Shown here one piece after another: positions 48,010 to 59,597 of a stretch of 64,000 bases of DNA; positions within the stretch are counted from its first letter, which is position 1, and every line of letters starts with the position of its first letter. This stretch comes from Scleroderma bovista. Lineage: Eukaryota; Basidiomycota; Agaricomycetes; Boletales; Sclerodermataceae. The stretch spans positions 38,063 through 102,062 of the forward strand of contig JAYMGJ010000284.1 of the NCBI GenBank assembly GCA_037178675.1, in the 5' to 3' direction. The notes below the pieces were generated by a model that saw only the letters and a program-made list of their open reading frames with translations, did not search any database and was not told the origin of the DNA. The position numbers were made by a program, and so were the translations under genes.

Positions 48010-48450
48010 TCAAGTCTCCGACTCCAAGTCTGAAAGGTCAAACGCATTCTCGCTGCCATCCTGGTGGTCTGAGTATTCCCACATTGCCCTCCCGGCCACA
48101 ATTCCTGCCAGACGTCGAATGCCACGTGCAATGCCAAGGTTAGTATCAGCTGCGTGAAGTCTCTGCTTTGATTCATCTTCTAAGCTGTCATAGAACTCCT
48201 TTTCAATCTTGACCCGCTTCTGGCGCGTTTCGAGTAGGCGCCTCTCCGCACGCCGCTCCAGTCTTTGAGCTTTAATTAAGGCGAGTGAGAGGTCATTTTC
48301 GACAAGGCTGCGGTGAGTACAACTTAACAATTTGTCTGGTTGGTGTGGGGCCACCGTCAGAGGCAATAGAAGGCATGTTGTGGGTGGGTGAATGTTGGTG
48401 GGTAAATTCAATGGTTCTGAACAGAGAACGTCAAGGGGGTTTAAATTCAC
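48010..48450 (-). CDS. possible small coiled-coil protein
   Basis: The frame reads SLVENDLSLALIKAQRLERRAERRLLETRQKR, then KEFYDSLEDESKQRLHAADTNLGIARGIRRL (both shown in part), and ends with an acidic tail. The regular Leu/Arg/Glu spacing is typical of an alpha-helical coiled coil. TATATAAAG lies near 48472-48480 on the same strand. The frame's own first ATG (48450) falls about where transcription should begin. A second ATG at 48376 (MPSIASDGGPTPT) is better placed but sits in another frame and would need a splice I cannot find. The gene may therefore have a mis-placed 5' end, a frameshift, or be a relic. I do not recognise a named family. Confidence 0.4.
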   Translation of the reverse strand: MNLNPLDVLCSEPLNLPTNIHPPTTCLLLPLTVAPHQPDKLLSCTHRSLVENDLSLALIKAQRLERRAERRLLETRQKRVKIEKEFYDSLEDESKQRLHAADTNLGIARGIRRLAGIVAGRAMWEYSDHQDGSENAFDLSDLESET

Positions 48451-49495
48451 CTAGATCAAGTAGAAAGGCTTCTTTATATACCATGAATGCTGGGAATACT
48501 GGGAGTACCGTGAATCCGTAAATACTGTAACTACCGTCGTGAATGTTGTAAATTATGGAAACCTGCTCGATTAGGCAATAATACGTCATTTGGTAATTGG
48601 CCACCCAGGGGCACTGTGGCAATTGCGCTCAGCTCAGCTCATCCGTTGCGTCTGCTGAACCCAGCAACGGCGAGGCCCATTCGTCGTCATGGTTCATTGT
48701 TCGCCGTGCCAACCGTGCTCGGTGAAGCTTTTCTGCTCGACTACTTCTGTGCCTATCAAGCAGTTGCTGCTGATTTTGGGATCCACCGTACGGGTCATCA
48801 CGCAATCCAACATCAAGCTTCAAGACGGAGGATGGTGAACCACGCTTGCAACTGTACGCCAACACCGTTCACTCATTCTCACCAATGTTCTTATTTGTAT
48901 TCAATTCTTTCATGCTTATCATCAGAATGTAGCCCTTTCAATCATTTCCCTCCCAACTCGCACGTGCATTAGAGTCGGCGCTGAGCACATGCGGAAAAGT
49001 CTCTCAGAGCAGTGCTGAACTTGGCTCAATCGAGCCTTTGACATTGATGTCTTCCAGTTTAGTGCGGTCCTCGCTGGCACGGGAAAGAACATACGATGGC
49101 TCGCTCGCGTTCAAGTCATCGCATTGCCCCATCGCTTCATCGAAGTTCAACCGCTTCGTCCCGACATCATTTGCATTATGCGTTCATCGATCACATTCAA
49201 CTTTAACTTCAATTGGACCATATGCGACGACCTTTAATGGCTGTCAAGGTCTCACTCTCGATCGCTTATACCTCGATCTATGCATTGGTCAACTATATCA
49301 CACTGCCCTTTCACGCGTTCGTTGTAGACAACATTCTTTGGTGATCTTCTCTCATTCCAACACTACCGCCAATGTCGTTTATTTGTTCTCTCCTGTTATA
49401 GGTATGTAACACACGTCCGTTTAAAGTAAAGCGCTTGTAACTTGTAATTCGCTTCCACTGCTGTTCATCCTTCCTTCGTGGTACCATCTAGAAAT
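48451..49495. other. intergenic between divergent genes
   Basis: Holds the TATA-like TATATAAAG (48472-48480, minus) and the promoter of the MFS gene. Frames at 48616-48972 and 49038-49409 have no recognisable product. Confidence 0.5.
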
Positions 49496-51262
49496 ATGGG
49501 GCATCACGACGTGGACGAAGATACTCCCCTCCTAACAGCCCGCGATGGCTCAAAATCCTCATCAACGCCTCTCCCGTGGAGCCAGTTATCCATCTTGCTA
49601 ATGCTACAGCTGGCAGAGCCCTTAACATATCAGCTGATAGCGCCGTTTCTCCCCAGGTGCGTTAGCCTTTGTAACGATCGCTCATGTGTTTGATTTCACC
49701 CTTCCAGTTGATACGGGACATTGGTGTTACCCATGGCGATGACTCCCGAGTAGGATACTATGTCGGTCTGATAGTCAGTGCAGTCTTGCATGTGCACCAA
49801 ATTTGGATCTCATGATTTTAAAGCATTCTTCATACTTTGTGGCGCAATTCTTTACAGTTTTTCTCTGGAGTCGTGCATCAGATCACATCGGACGCAGGCC
49901 AATCATCCTCATCGGGGCGGCCGGTCTGTCGATATCAATGTATTGCGTCGGCTTATCGCGTACATTCTGGGGCCTTATATTTAGGTATCTTGCATAGTTG
50001 CCAGTGCCTTACTGTTACAGACTAACCGGCTTATGAAGTCGCTGTCTGAGCGGTGCCCTCAACGGTAATGCCGGAATGATCAAAAGTATGGTGGGAGAAA
50101 TTACGGACTCGACAAATATCGCCCGTGCATATAGCTTTATCCCTATCACTTGGTTTCTTGGTTCCTGTCTCGGGTTCGTATGCATTCTGCTGGGAGACAT
50201 CCAGTAACATTGAACAGGCCAGTTATCGGTGGGACATTGGAGCGACCTGCAAAGCATTTCCCTGCGATATTTGGGAACTGCTCGTTTCTCAAGGAATACC
50301 CCTACTTTCTTCCATGCTCCATTTCGGCAACTTTCGCACTAATATGCTGCCTCATCGTCGCTCTATTCCTCAAGGAGGTTTGTCTGATCTTCATCAAGAT
50401 TCAATATGACTAATATCAATATCCCTTTCAGACAATCCAAGCACAAATGTCGCCAATGGACTACTTGTTTGGTCGTTGGCACAAGTTTCAGTCGCCCAAA
50501 AAAAGTCCACCCGCAGTAGTTGAAGATGGCGACATTGTTGATGCTCGCGAAATCCCACTGACCTTCCGCGAGCTCCTTGTTGCACCAGTACTGATAGCTA
50601 CAGGCAGTTTTGCATTATTCTCAAATCTCGACGTTTCTTTCCGTAGCATATTCCCTGTCTACCTTGCAACTCCAATGGAAATGGGAGGACTGGGTTTGGA
50701 TCCTTCTGCCATCGGAACCGTCATGGCGGTGATGGGGATCTTCGGCGGTATCTCACCGCTCCTTTTCTTCACCCCACTGTACAATCGCCTGGGTGGAAGA
50801 ACCCTTTTTCTCATCACAACATCACTATTTTTCCCAATAGCTGCTCTATTCCCTATTATCAATCGTGTGGGCCAAGAGCATGGATTGCATAGCTTTGTAT
50901 GGCTCCTCGTTGGCCTTCAGATATTTTTATTCGCTTTCGCGAACTTTGCAACTAGTAGGCCATTTGACCATTTTCTGAACTTAGTTCGAGTAATGAACCA
51001 CATCTTCCGTTCAGGTGTCACTCTCGTGTATATTAACGCCGCTGCCCCGAACCGCGCTTCTATCGGTGCAATAAATGGCCTCGCACAAGTGCTAATGTGT
51101 GTTATGCGTGCGATTGGCCCATCGGCCGTTAATTCGGCTTTTGCATTGGGTATCGAGAAGCATGTCATGGGAGGTCATTTTGCATATTGGGTGTTGGCAG
51201 GGTTGGCAGCCATCTGTTTGGTCGTTGGGGCCGCTCTCCCGAAAAGGCCGTTGAAAGGTTAA
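49496..51262 (+). CDS. MFS transporter, DHA1-type multidrug/ZIFL-like carrier
   Basis: Exons 49496-49660, 49708-49773, 49824-49984, 50039-50173, 50218-50377, 50432-50954 and 51015-51262 give 485 aa with about twelve membrane helices. MFS motif A is visible as WSRASDHIGRRP (92-103). Family landmarks after it: GALNGNAGMIKSM and EITDSTNIARAYSFIPI, then PVIGGTLERPA and NAAAPNRASIGAINGLAQ. Members are proton-coupled antiporters in plasma or vacuolar membranes; the substrate cannot be told. The first donor is GTTAGC (49661), four bases past a stronger GTGCGT. Only the later site avoids a stop at the exon 2 junction. The last intron (60 nt) keeps the frame, so an unspliced form is also open. Confidence 0.85.
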
Positions 51263-52258
51263 AGTGCAACAGGAACTTGTCGCATGTCGCTCGGGACCGC
51301 TTGCAAAACGTTTCGACCATGTTGTGAGTTCAAGGAAGTTAGTTGATGCTCAGTATCACAATCCCCTGCGTATACTAGATGCCTTAACAATATTTTTGGC
51401 CCCGATAGCTTTGTCTTATTAGTATTATCTGGATGTAGACGCAAAAATCTATCTCTACCGTCTGCCAAACACTCGCAATTTCTTTAATCGATGAATGTGA
51501 CCCATTTGTCGTCAGATAGAACATATAGCTTCATCATTAGGACGGTCGGGTGATCCCTTTGTTTCAGTTTCGTGGAATCCTGGATATGATCATGGAACGG
51601 ATACGATCAACTGAACAGCTCCTGCAGAATCAGCGAATTGTGAGCAAGGTGATCACCAGTGTACCAGTGCTATCATCCGGCCGCAGATGCGACACCTCAT
51701 CTTTAGTAGGTCATTCAGGCGCTCAGAGTCGGGAGATGTTCAATTCACAGTCCATGAATGAGATGTATATATTGCTTTCTACTTATAACGTACCAGAGGA
51801 TTCGAGAAGCTGGAACAATTCAAAGTCTGTGAGGAGGGCTTGACTACCATTCCGAATTTATCAAAGGATAGAGAACAAGTGAAAAGCTTCAAGCTCAAGC
51901 TTGTGTATCTGTGTCGTGTGGTCTAACTGACACATTTCGGGTTGGAGTGATCAAGTTGTTAGACCTTGAAGGTGATTGACATCGACTGTGACGGTAAAGC
52001 CGGGAGGCTTAACAGTGCACTAGTGAGGGTTTGACGAAGCGCGCATGGAAGGAGGGTTGAACGACTTCTCAATGGCAAGATTCCGTCCTGAAAATTGATA
52101 CTAGTCACTGGTGGTAAGGAGGGGTAGGTACACAAAACATACACAACAGATACCTTGCGAGTAGGGCGATAGCAGAACAGTACAAGTTATAAAAGCCGCT
52201 AGTAAGCCATGATTCGATACATTTACGCCAGAATTGATGGTTCTAGAGTGCGATAGAC
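51263..52258. other. intergenic, nothing recognised
   Basis: 3' flanks of two convergent genes and ~700 bp of sequence without a supported frame. Confidence 0.5.
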
Positions 52259-53601
52259 CTAGAGTCGAACATCCCCGACCCAGACCTCACCACTGCGTTC
52301 GTTTGTGGAAAGTAGCCCGCCCGTAAGAACAATTCGAGTGTTGCCGTCCGAGGTCACATAGGAGGAAGGCGGGAACCATCCCCGAGGCGCTGGTTTCTCT
52401 GATCCTGAAAGGCAATGTAACGCTCACGTACTATCTCTGTACGGGATGGCAGATAAGCGTACCAGCTGAATCGAGTTTCTTCCACTGCGCTTTGGCGTCA
52501 GGATGGGCCAAAAGGACCCATACATCGTCCCAGAACTCGCCAGCACCAGCATGTCCCAGCGATGACGGAGCCTTCTCACCATAGTATAGCAGTGCCACAG
52601 GGACTGAATTACTATCAGTCTTTTCCTTGCCACCGGTCGCGAAGGACGGCGGCACAGTGAACGCGACGAGCCCGCACACCGAACGAGGTCCTGGACAGCC
52701 GTATACTGGATCGGGGGCTGGAGTGAGAACGAACCAAGTGTCTGTGGAGGGTATGTATACGTCGAGCGGTGGTGGCTCTGCTGTTGGTAATTCGTGACCA
52801 GCAAAACCTGTCAGAGATAGGTATGAGAACATGCACGAGCAAAGTGCCGTGGAATGGTATCATACCACCAAATCGAATGATGACCTGCTCTACTATAAAA
52901 GGGAGAGTGACGACAGCGAGGGATGTCCCTCCACGTGGTTCACCTGGGGCGTCTGTGCACTTTTTCCAGGTGTTTGACGACAAATCGTAGGCGTGTAGAG
53001 TACTGAGGCGTCCTTTTGCAGGGCATCCTGCATGAATATATAGCTTACCCTAACACCAAAACCGAATAAGCACCCATTAAATCCTTCAAGGCAGGCCGAG
53101 TTCGCATACATCAACCAGTGCTGAAGCATGAAAACTTCTCAAGTCTGGTGCTTCTCCAGATTCATCATTCGTCGCCTTGAGCCTCTCCCAAATGAGCTCT
53201 TGTGCATCCTGAAGCGTTTGGCCTCCGACGAATGCCTTGAATATCCCCGATTGTAATCGATCAAGCGGGGACATGTCGACGCCGCCGCGACCACCCCATA
53301 GATAAAGGCTGTCAGACTGCGCATCGAAGATCGCTGTTGCGCCAATACGAGGTTCAGGGGTGTGGCTAGGTACAGAGGGTGCGGAGGCAGAACTGAGAAT
53401 GCGCCATGACTTGTTGTTCTCAACGTCACCAGTGGCTGCTGCTGCTTCGAGGTCGATGGTGTGGAGAGAGCTGTCTACGGGGACGCGAGCCTTCAGTTCA
53501 CCAGAGTAAAGTAAGAGTTGGCCGCGAGTAGTTACGGCGGCACAGTGGGAGGACCGTGCGATGTTGGCGAGAGAACTCAACAAGGTCCATTGGATGGACA
53601 T
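52259..53601 (-). CDS. kelch-repeat beta-propeller protein
   Basis: Exons (minus) 53110-53601, 52866-53049, 52463-52807 and 52259-52404 give 388 aa. Successive kelch blades are seen: LLLYSG, SLYLWGGRGG, LYIHAGCPAKGRLSTLHAYDL, IIRFGGFAG and RIVLTGGLL. Pairs of Gly and Tyr/Trp sit at regular ~55-60 residue intervals (AYDLSSNTWKKC, VYIPSTDTWFVL). The first splice joins SALVD to GKLYIHAG exactly as in related fungal proteins. Such propellers are protein-interaction scaffolds; no catalytic or extra domain is present, no signal peptide, so probably cytosolic. The specific partner is unknown. It has the length of a single complete propeller. Confidence 0.85.
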
Positions 53602-54325
53602 GGCGACCCCAGCGATCCACTGGTTGATTAGTTAATGAGCTGTAAATCAGTGTATCAATGACGAGAATCAGCTTCCTGGAATACAAGAGAATACAAGCCA
53701 AGAGGTCTATGAACTTCGAAGGAAGGCACTCGGCCCTGGCTGGAGGGTTGATGGACGAGTTGTAGAGCGGCTGTACCAATATGGAGGCTCCCTTCTTCCA
53801 AACATGCGTCTGTGTTTATTGTCTCGGGTCTTGATCGCACGCACAGAATGGCCCCACTGCTCTCATGAAAACACAATAAGCCAGTCCTGCATCGGTGCAC
53901 CCAGGTGATAGTCGTATGGTGGTCACCAGGCAGAACGAACCCACAATCGCTACGCCGCCGTGCTGGTGGCTTGGGCAACTGCAAATTCTATGAAAAACAC
54001 ACTGGTTCATTTACGTTGACTTTCGTTGATAGATTCCGTCGGGCCCACCTTCCATCTCCTTGTTCGCAATTTGGCAACCCTTTTGTTTCGAGTTAGGTAT
54101 GTATACCGCTTGGTCCGCCTTTTTACTCCCTCACCACTGGGTCCTGGCGTCCCTCCGTCCCCTCCTCGCACCAATCGAGAGCGGCCTATCTGTATCAGTG
54201 TTCGAACAGCCCAATATCCCTTGTGTACTTCGACATCGCGTTCTGGACCGGAATCAGAACCCGTACTACCCTCTGTTTATTCCTACATCTTCATCTAATT
54301 CCTTTGTTCTACCTCTTCTTCCAAC
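53602..54325. other. divergent promoter region
   Basis: Between the kelch gene (-) and the hypothetical gene at 54326 (+). The last ~300 bp are C/T-rich. No gene supported; frames here are short. Confidence 0.5.
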
Positions 54326-55114
54326 ATGGCCACTACGTTGCACTCGCACACTGCGGCTGTACCAGTCACGGATGCCCTCTCCACCGCTGGATCCACTTGG
54401 GGCAAGCGCAAACCCACGCACCTTACACCCGTCAGCGTAGATCCGTTCTCTTTCACGCCCAGGGGCTCCGTTTTATCTACTGCCCCCTCGCTGGTATCCA
54501 ACGCACCCTCCACCCACTCGGGTTCGTCTCACTCGGATGTACCGTCCGATGCCACGCAAAAACGTACTACTCTTGAGCGGTTACGCCGAAAGCTCGGAGA
54601 TGAGGTCCCAGCAGACGTTGTCTCCCTCTCTTCTCCCCGCATGCCCCGTACTGCTATCCCCAAGAGCCCCAGGGGTACCCGTGCCCGATCACGTTCCCGC
54701 TCCCGCTCCCGCACGCGCACGCGTTCTGTCCACATGCGTGATGATACCCAGTCCATTACGATATCCATCAGCTCGGATGAAGGTGTTCAGACGGTTACTT
54801 TGACCCCTGGCACTTCCCACGTCCGCTCTCCCCACCCCCGACACTCGCACAAGCCAAAACATGCGTACGCGACTTCCGCTCTGCCCCCTGTTCCTCCCGT
54901 CCCATCTCATCTTACCTCGTCATCGAGGGAGGGGCGCGCTAACGACGATGACGGCATGGGTCTCCTGCGACCACGCCAAAAGGTTGGCGCGGGCTCGAGG
55001 ATCGGGGGTTCAGACTTCAAAGCGGCGCGACGCGCCAAGCGGGACGGGAAGACGGGCCTAGCCGATGTTGGCGAAGTAGTAGAAATGCTTGGGTTCATGG
55101 GACCTACGTTTTGA
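54326..55114 (+). CDS. hypothetical Ser/Arg-rich protein, single exon
   Basis: An uninterrupted 262-aa frame. It starts MATTLHSHTAAVPVTDALS, has a short helical element ERLRRKLGDEVPADVV (93-108 approx.), an arginine-serine stretch (RARSRSRSRSRTRTRS), a Pro/His-rich middle, and ends with a predicted helix GKTGLADVGEVVEMLGFMGPTF (last part). The ERLRRKLG...VP pattern and the VVEMLGFM-type end recur, as far as I recall, in small uncharacterised basidiomycete proteins. I cannot name a function. Codon use and length support a real gene. The RS stretch hints at nuclear or RNA-related work, but that is weak. Confidence 0.65.
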   Translation: MATTLHSHTAAVPVTDALSTAGSTWGKRKPTHLTPVSVDPFSFTPRGSVLSTAPSLVSNAPSTHSGSSHSDVPSDATQKRTTLERLRRKLGDEVPADVVSLSSPRMPRTAIPKSPRGTRARSRSRSRSRTRTRSVHMRDDTQSITISISSDEGVQTVTLTPGTSHVRSPHPRHSHKPKHAYATSALPPVPPVPSHLTSSSREGRANDDDGMGLLRPRQKVGAGSRIGGSDFKAARRAKRDGKTGLADVGEVVEMLGFMGPTF

Positions 55115-58100
55115 GAGTCGTCAGAGGGCAGGCTGGATCTGCCCATTGCCACTCGCCCAGTCGGTGTTGGGATCGCGATATGACATATGATGCCTTTCAT
55201 TTATGCCCAGAAACGATACTCCTACTTCATCGCGGGTTCCCTGCACACGTCGATGTTGTTTCTACGTCTGGCTCATATGTTCAAGAATTATGCGCTGCAT
55301 TCATGCCGAGATGAGTACTGCGATTACTAGTATTTTTCTCTGGACTATGGTGTTTCATACGCCTCCTTTCTGCTCTATGACTCCTATACAATGTATTACC
55401 ATGTATTTGCCACTAATTTACTTATGCTTTTTGAGACCTCAACCATTCCGTCTTGTTAGTCACAAACCGTCGTGTTCCATGCCACCCCTCCCGACATTTT
55501 CGCCGCTTTCCCGTCATGCTGAACTCGATCGTTTGGTGAGTGAGGCGAAGAGACGTTTACACGAGAAGGACATGTCTACTATCGTCAAACACTCCGATAA
55601 GCAACTTGACGAACATTGCGATTATGAAACCCATTCACTTTCAATCTCCAAGATTCAAAAGAAGACTCCAGGCTGAACCGTAAGCCTCGTAATGGCTAGA
55701 AATCAAAACCCTATCGAGGGATCAGAAATTTGGGTAATTCATGACTCCCCAGTCACACGTGCAGTAATCATAAAAACACCCTGACCACTGACCACGCGAC
55801 GCGGTGAGGATGAAGGTACGTTAGTGTTCAACGTTCAAGGCCCAAGTGAGTTGCTGTATGAAGCATTCATCCAAACCTATCAAGGAAAAATGACCAACCG
55901 TTTTCCGATCCTAACCTCACTAGCAGTGGTATTATACCAAAGCGCTGGCGCTGGAAAGTCCAGGTCAATGACCGAGGTGATATATAGCCATCTCCATCTC
56001 ATCACTCTCCCATGGCATACTCATCTGGCTGTAGTTCTGCAAGAGCGGTGTCATTGTGCATGCATGAATCCTCGACCAGTTTTTCCTCAACATAGACCTT
56101 ACAGGCAGGAAGACAAGAAGTTGTAGATTGCATACGTAGCATGTCGTTGTGGGGACTTATCTGCATCGTTTCCGGAGGTGGCTGGAATCCTGCGGGCCAT
56201 ACAGTGGCTGTTAGTCGATCCTTTGTGTTGGTTGCCGTTGGGGTGCTGTTGAATTCGGCTTTCTGCAGCACGACAGGGGCTACCACTTTCTCACGAACAT
56301 TTAGGTTGACCGTAGAGACTTTGCCAAGCATCTTCACTGAAATCTTTTCACCACCCTCGAGTCCATGCCTCTGGGACCCGGATCGCGTCCATCAATTCCT
56401 ATATTTGCCTGCCAGCACCCGAGACATTCGTAAGGCCACCGACGATAGCGGAAGCTTTGGTACAATTCGAGCCTTGTGAGCACGAGTTGAAGCTCTACGC
56501 ACGAATTTTATTGCAGTATATGTCGCACCAGCAGGTGGTAGAGTCGAAGGAGTGATTGTCGAGTTGTGTGAGCCTTAATCACTTCTGTGACATCTCGTAA
56601 AATGGCCATTTGAACGTCCCCTATAGAACGGTCTCTTTGGCACTAACACACAGTAGTTTGGACACTCGGTGTGCACGAGGTTCTTTAGTGGGCTGAGCAT
56701 GGGGATTACTGACACCCTTTTTAGACTTGGTGCCATCATGAATCAAGCTATTGTTCTTCGCACGTTGAAGACGTATCACTGATCGGCGCGTTTGTTCCGA
56801 AAAACTAGTATCAAACAGCCATCTTCCTCAAGGTACATCCACGGTCAGATGACCATCCAAAACGTGCATTATTTTTGCTGTTCTGAGCGTCTGAGACGTC
56901 TATGGATCCCACCTAGAGAAACGACCCTATCACACGGCACGACTGGTGAGTTTGTGAATTCTCACGAGGGGAATGAACAGCGCTGCCGAGACGGTGGAGG
57001 CCCGTTTCGAATAAACCAACATCATCTGAGAGTAAAGCGTCGAGCACAGAGGTATTGTTCATCGCAGATGCTCACTGATTCGTTGCGCATTCTGAAGAAG
57101 GGTCACAAACCATGCCATACCTGACAGTGCACCCTATTAATAGTGGGTAGGAACTGAATGGACACTGGAATTTCCTGGGACCTTGGTTGATTTACCTTTT
57201 GTCAGTGTGAAACTGACGAAGCACGTTGGTCGATACTATGTCAACCTGGACATCCTGGGATAAGCAAGGTATGTCAGCCCCTGACAGGATTTACCGTTAT
57301 AGCATGACTTCATCACACTAGACCTTCTATTGACGACGGGCCTGAGGCAATAACGCTGGGTGCAATGACCGGTTTACTCAATGTCAGCCAACGACCTTGC
57401 CATATTTTTGGCATGAAGAGACGTCATACCGGCGGTGGTGTCTCCTTGTGTCCGTGTCTATGACAACCACGGTGTGTGATGGCAGCTGGATGCGCTCGTC
57501 GGGCATGTATGGGCACTTGTCTCGTGATGAATGTTGAGTTCTACACTGGCAGGTGACACTCAAATGTTCTAGAAAGCCTATCTGTGTCCAGTTACAGGGT
57601 CTCAAGGGCCATGAAATTCCATCTTCCTAGTGCTATATTTTCCCATGGATAAACTGCCGCTGCGGGAACACGAAGTAGAAGCCATTGGTTTTCAATCGTT
57701 CGCGTTTTATGTGAGAAGGTGAGCTAAATTTCGAGTTTCCAATGCTTGGATAGTGGAATGTTTCGATTCCTTGAAGTGACCATCACAATGTCATGACATT
57801 GCGAGTGTATCCGCACAGGAACAAGGTGTGGTGGCGCACATGTCCCATGCGGAGAATCGGCTCTTGGAGGATGTCGGGTAAAGTGATGCGGGAGCAGAAG
57901 ACTCCCTCCTCACCTGACAATTTGCCCCTCCTGAATAGGATTGATTGGAGAGAGTCCAACTTCTCGAGACAGGGAGGGAACGAACGTGCACGGCAATCAT
58001 ATTCAGTGTGTTACCAGGCACACAAGGACAGGGGCTAATTGTACTACGCTTGCCAGCATAAATAAGACGTCTGCTACTCCAACGTTCTCCAGGCTCATAC

Positions 58101-58133
58101 CTCTCCAGAAACAGACTTCCTTTCTTCGGAATC
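55115..58133. other. 3-kb gene-poor region
   Basis: Several frames of 70-157 codons exist. The minus-strand one at 56002-56337 (TATVWPAGFQPPPETM) is the most protein-like, but its upstream continuation soon meets a stop and I find no splice partner. CATAAATA near 58060 may be the TATA element of the phosphatase gene. Confidence 0.45.
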
Positions 58134-59597
58134 ATGATCGTCCCTTCTACACTGCTCACGCTCGGCGTGCTTGCCAACGTCGTGGTAGAGGCCAAGGCCG
58201 CTACCTTCACTACCCCCGCACCTAAGTCAGCTGCTTCCCTCCATCTAGCTATGTATAGATCTGACAGTGTTGCATCTGCAGTCCCACATCTACGTCCTCT
58301 TTCTATGTGGGCGTGTCCAATGGTAGTCTTCCGTCAGCTCCGGTGGTGACTGGTCATGTATTCGACCGCTTCATCCAAGTCTGGCTGGAGAACACCAACT
58401 ATGCAGATGCTGCAAAGCAATCCGTGTTCAAGACCCTGTCTGCAGAAGGTATCACGCTCTCCGCGTACTACGGTCTTACCCATCCCAGTGAGCCGAACTA
58501 TGTCGCCGCTGCTGGTGGGGACTTCTTCGGTCTGGCGTCTGACAACTTCGAGGCCATCCCCTCGAACATCTTCACCATTGTCGATCTCCTTGAACAGGCT
58601 GGTATAAGCTGGGCTGAGTACCAGGAGAACATGCCCACTGATGGATACGGCGGAATGAGCTACACCAACCCGGATGGCTACACTTACTATATGCGCAAGC
58701 ATAATCCATTGATCATCTACAACAGCGTGGCCACTAACCCTACCCGTTCTGCCCGTGTTAGAAACTTCAATGACTTTGCTTATGACGTGAGGAGACTTGT
58801 CTGTTTGCATGTGACATCTTTCGGCTGACTGAATCCTTGATAGGTCGGAAACAACACATTACCTCAGTGGTTCTTTGTCACTCCCAACATGAAAGAGTAC
58901 ATATTCTGTTGTGCACTGGGAGTCGTGGTAAACTAACACCGTAGGCGTTGAAAGCGATGGCCACGACACGGGTGTCTCATATGCCAACTCGTGGCTGAAC
59001 TACTGGCTCGTACCCTTGCTCGCAAACCCTAACTTCAACACCGCGAGGACCCTTATCTTGTTGACATTTGACGAGTGAGTACATCGATCCCTGCGGCTGG
59101 CCCCTATCCCATGCTTGACTTCAGGAATGGCTCGAGCAACATCAACAACCAAGTGTATAGCATTCTGCTTGGTGGTGCCGTGCCTGCCAACTTGAAGGGC
59201 ACGACTGATAACACGTTCTATACTCACTACTCCACGTAAGTATACCCGACGAGGTTCGTGCAGCATGTCAATGACATGCACCATTAGTCTCTCCACTGTG
59301 CAGAACAACTGGAGTCTTGGGAATCTGGGACGTCAGGACTGTAACAAGACACCTGCCAGTACATCGTCCAGAACATTGCTGTTCTTCTTTGCAGATGCTG
59401 AATGTGGACGTACTTTAGATGTCTTTGAATTTGTCGCGCAGGTGACCGGATACCAGAATAATGGTCTGACGGGCCAGTCGACTCTCCCCAATCTCGCCAT
59501 CTCGGGAACATACCCTGGACCGCTCAACCCAAGCTCCTCCGTGCCCTACCCCTCGCCAACCAGCTGTGTAGGTGCAGGTGGAGGACCGACTATCTAA
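58134..59597 (+). CDS. secreted acid phosphatase (phosphoesterase family), tandem copy 1
   Basis: Exons 58134-58225, 58282-58786, 58844-58896, 58955-59074, 59125-59235, 59288-59358 and 59419-59597 give 376 aa. The first ~20 residues (MIVPSTLLTLGVLANVVV) are a signal peptide. Phosphoesterase-family (PF04185-like) landmarks: FDRFIQVWLENTNY with the metal-site Glu-Asn (67-68), LTHPSEPNY at 96-104, DDGHDTG across the third intron, and LILLTFDE. Family knowledge: metal-dependent extracellular or wall-bound acid phosphatases that release phosphate from organic esters, often induced by phosphate starvation. The third intron ends at AAAG (58954) to avoid a stop. The end has a Ser/Pro-rich tail (CVGAGGGPTI). 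Copy 2 lies 1.4 kb downstream with the same exon plan. Confidence 0.88.
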
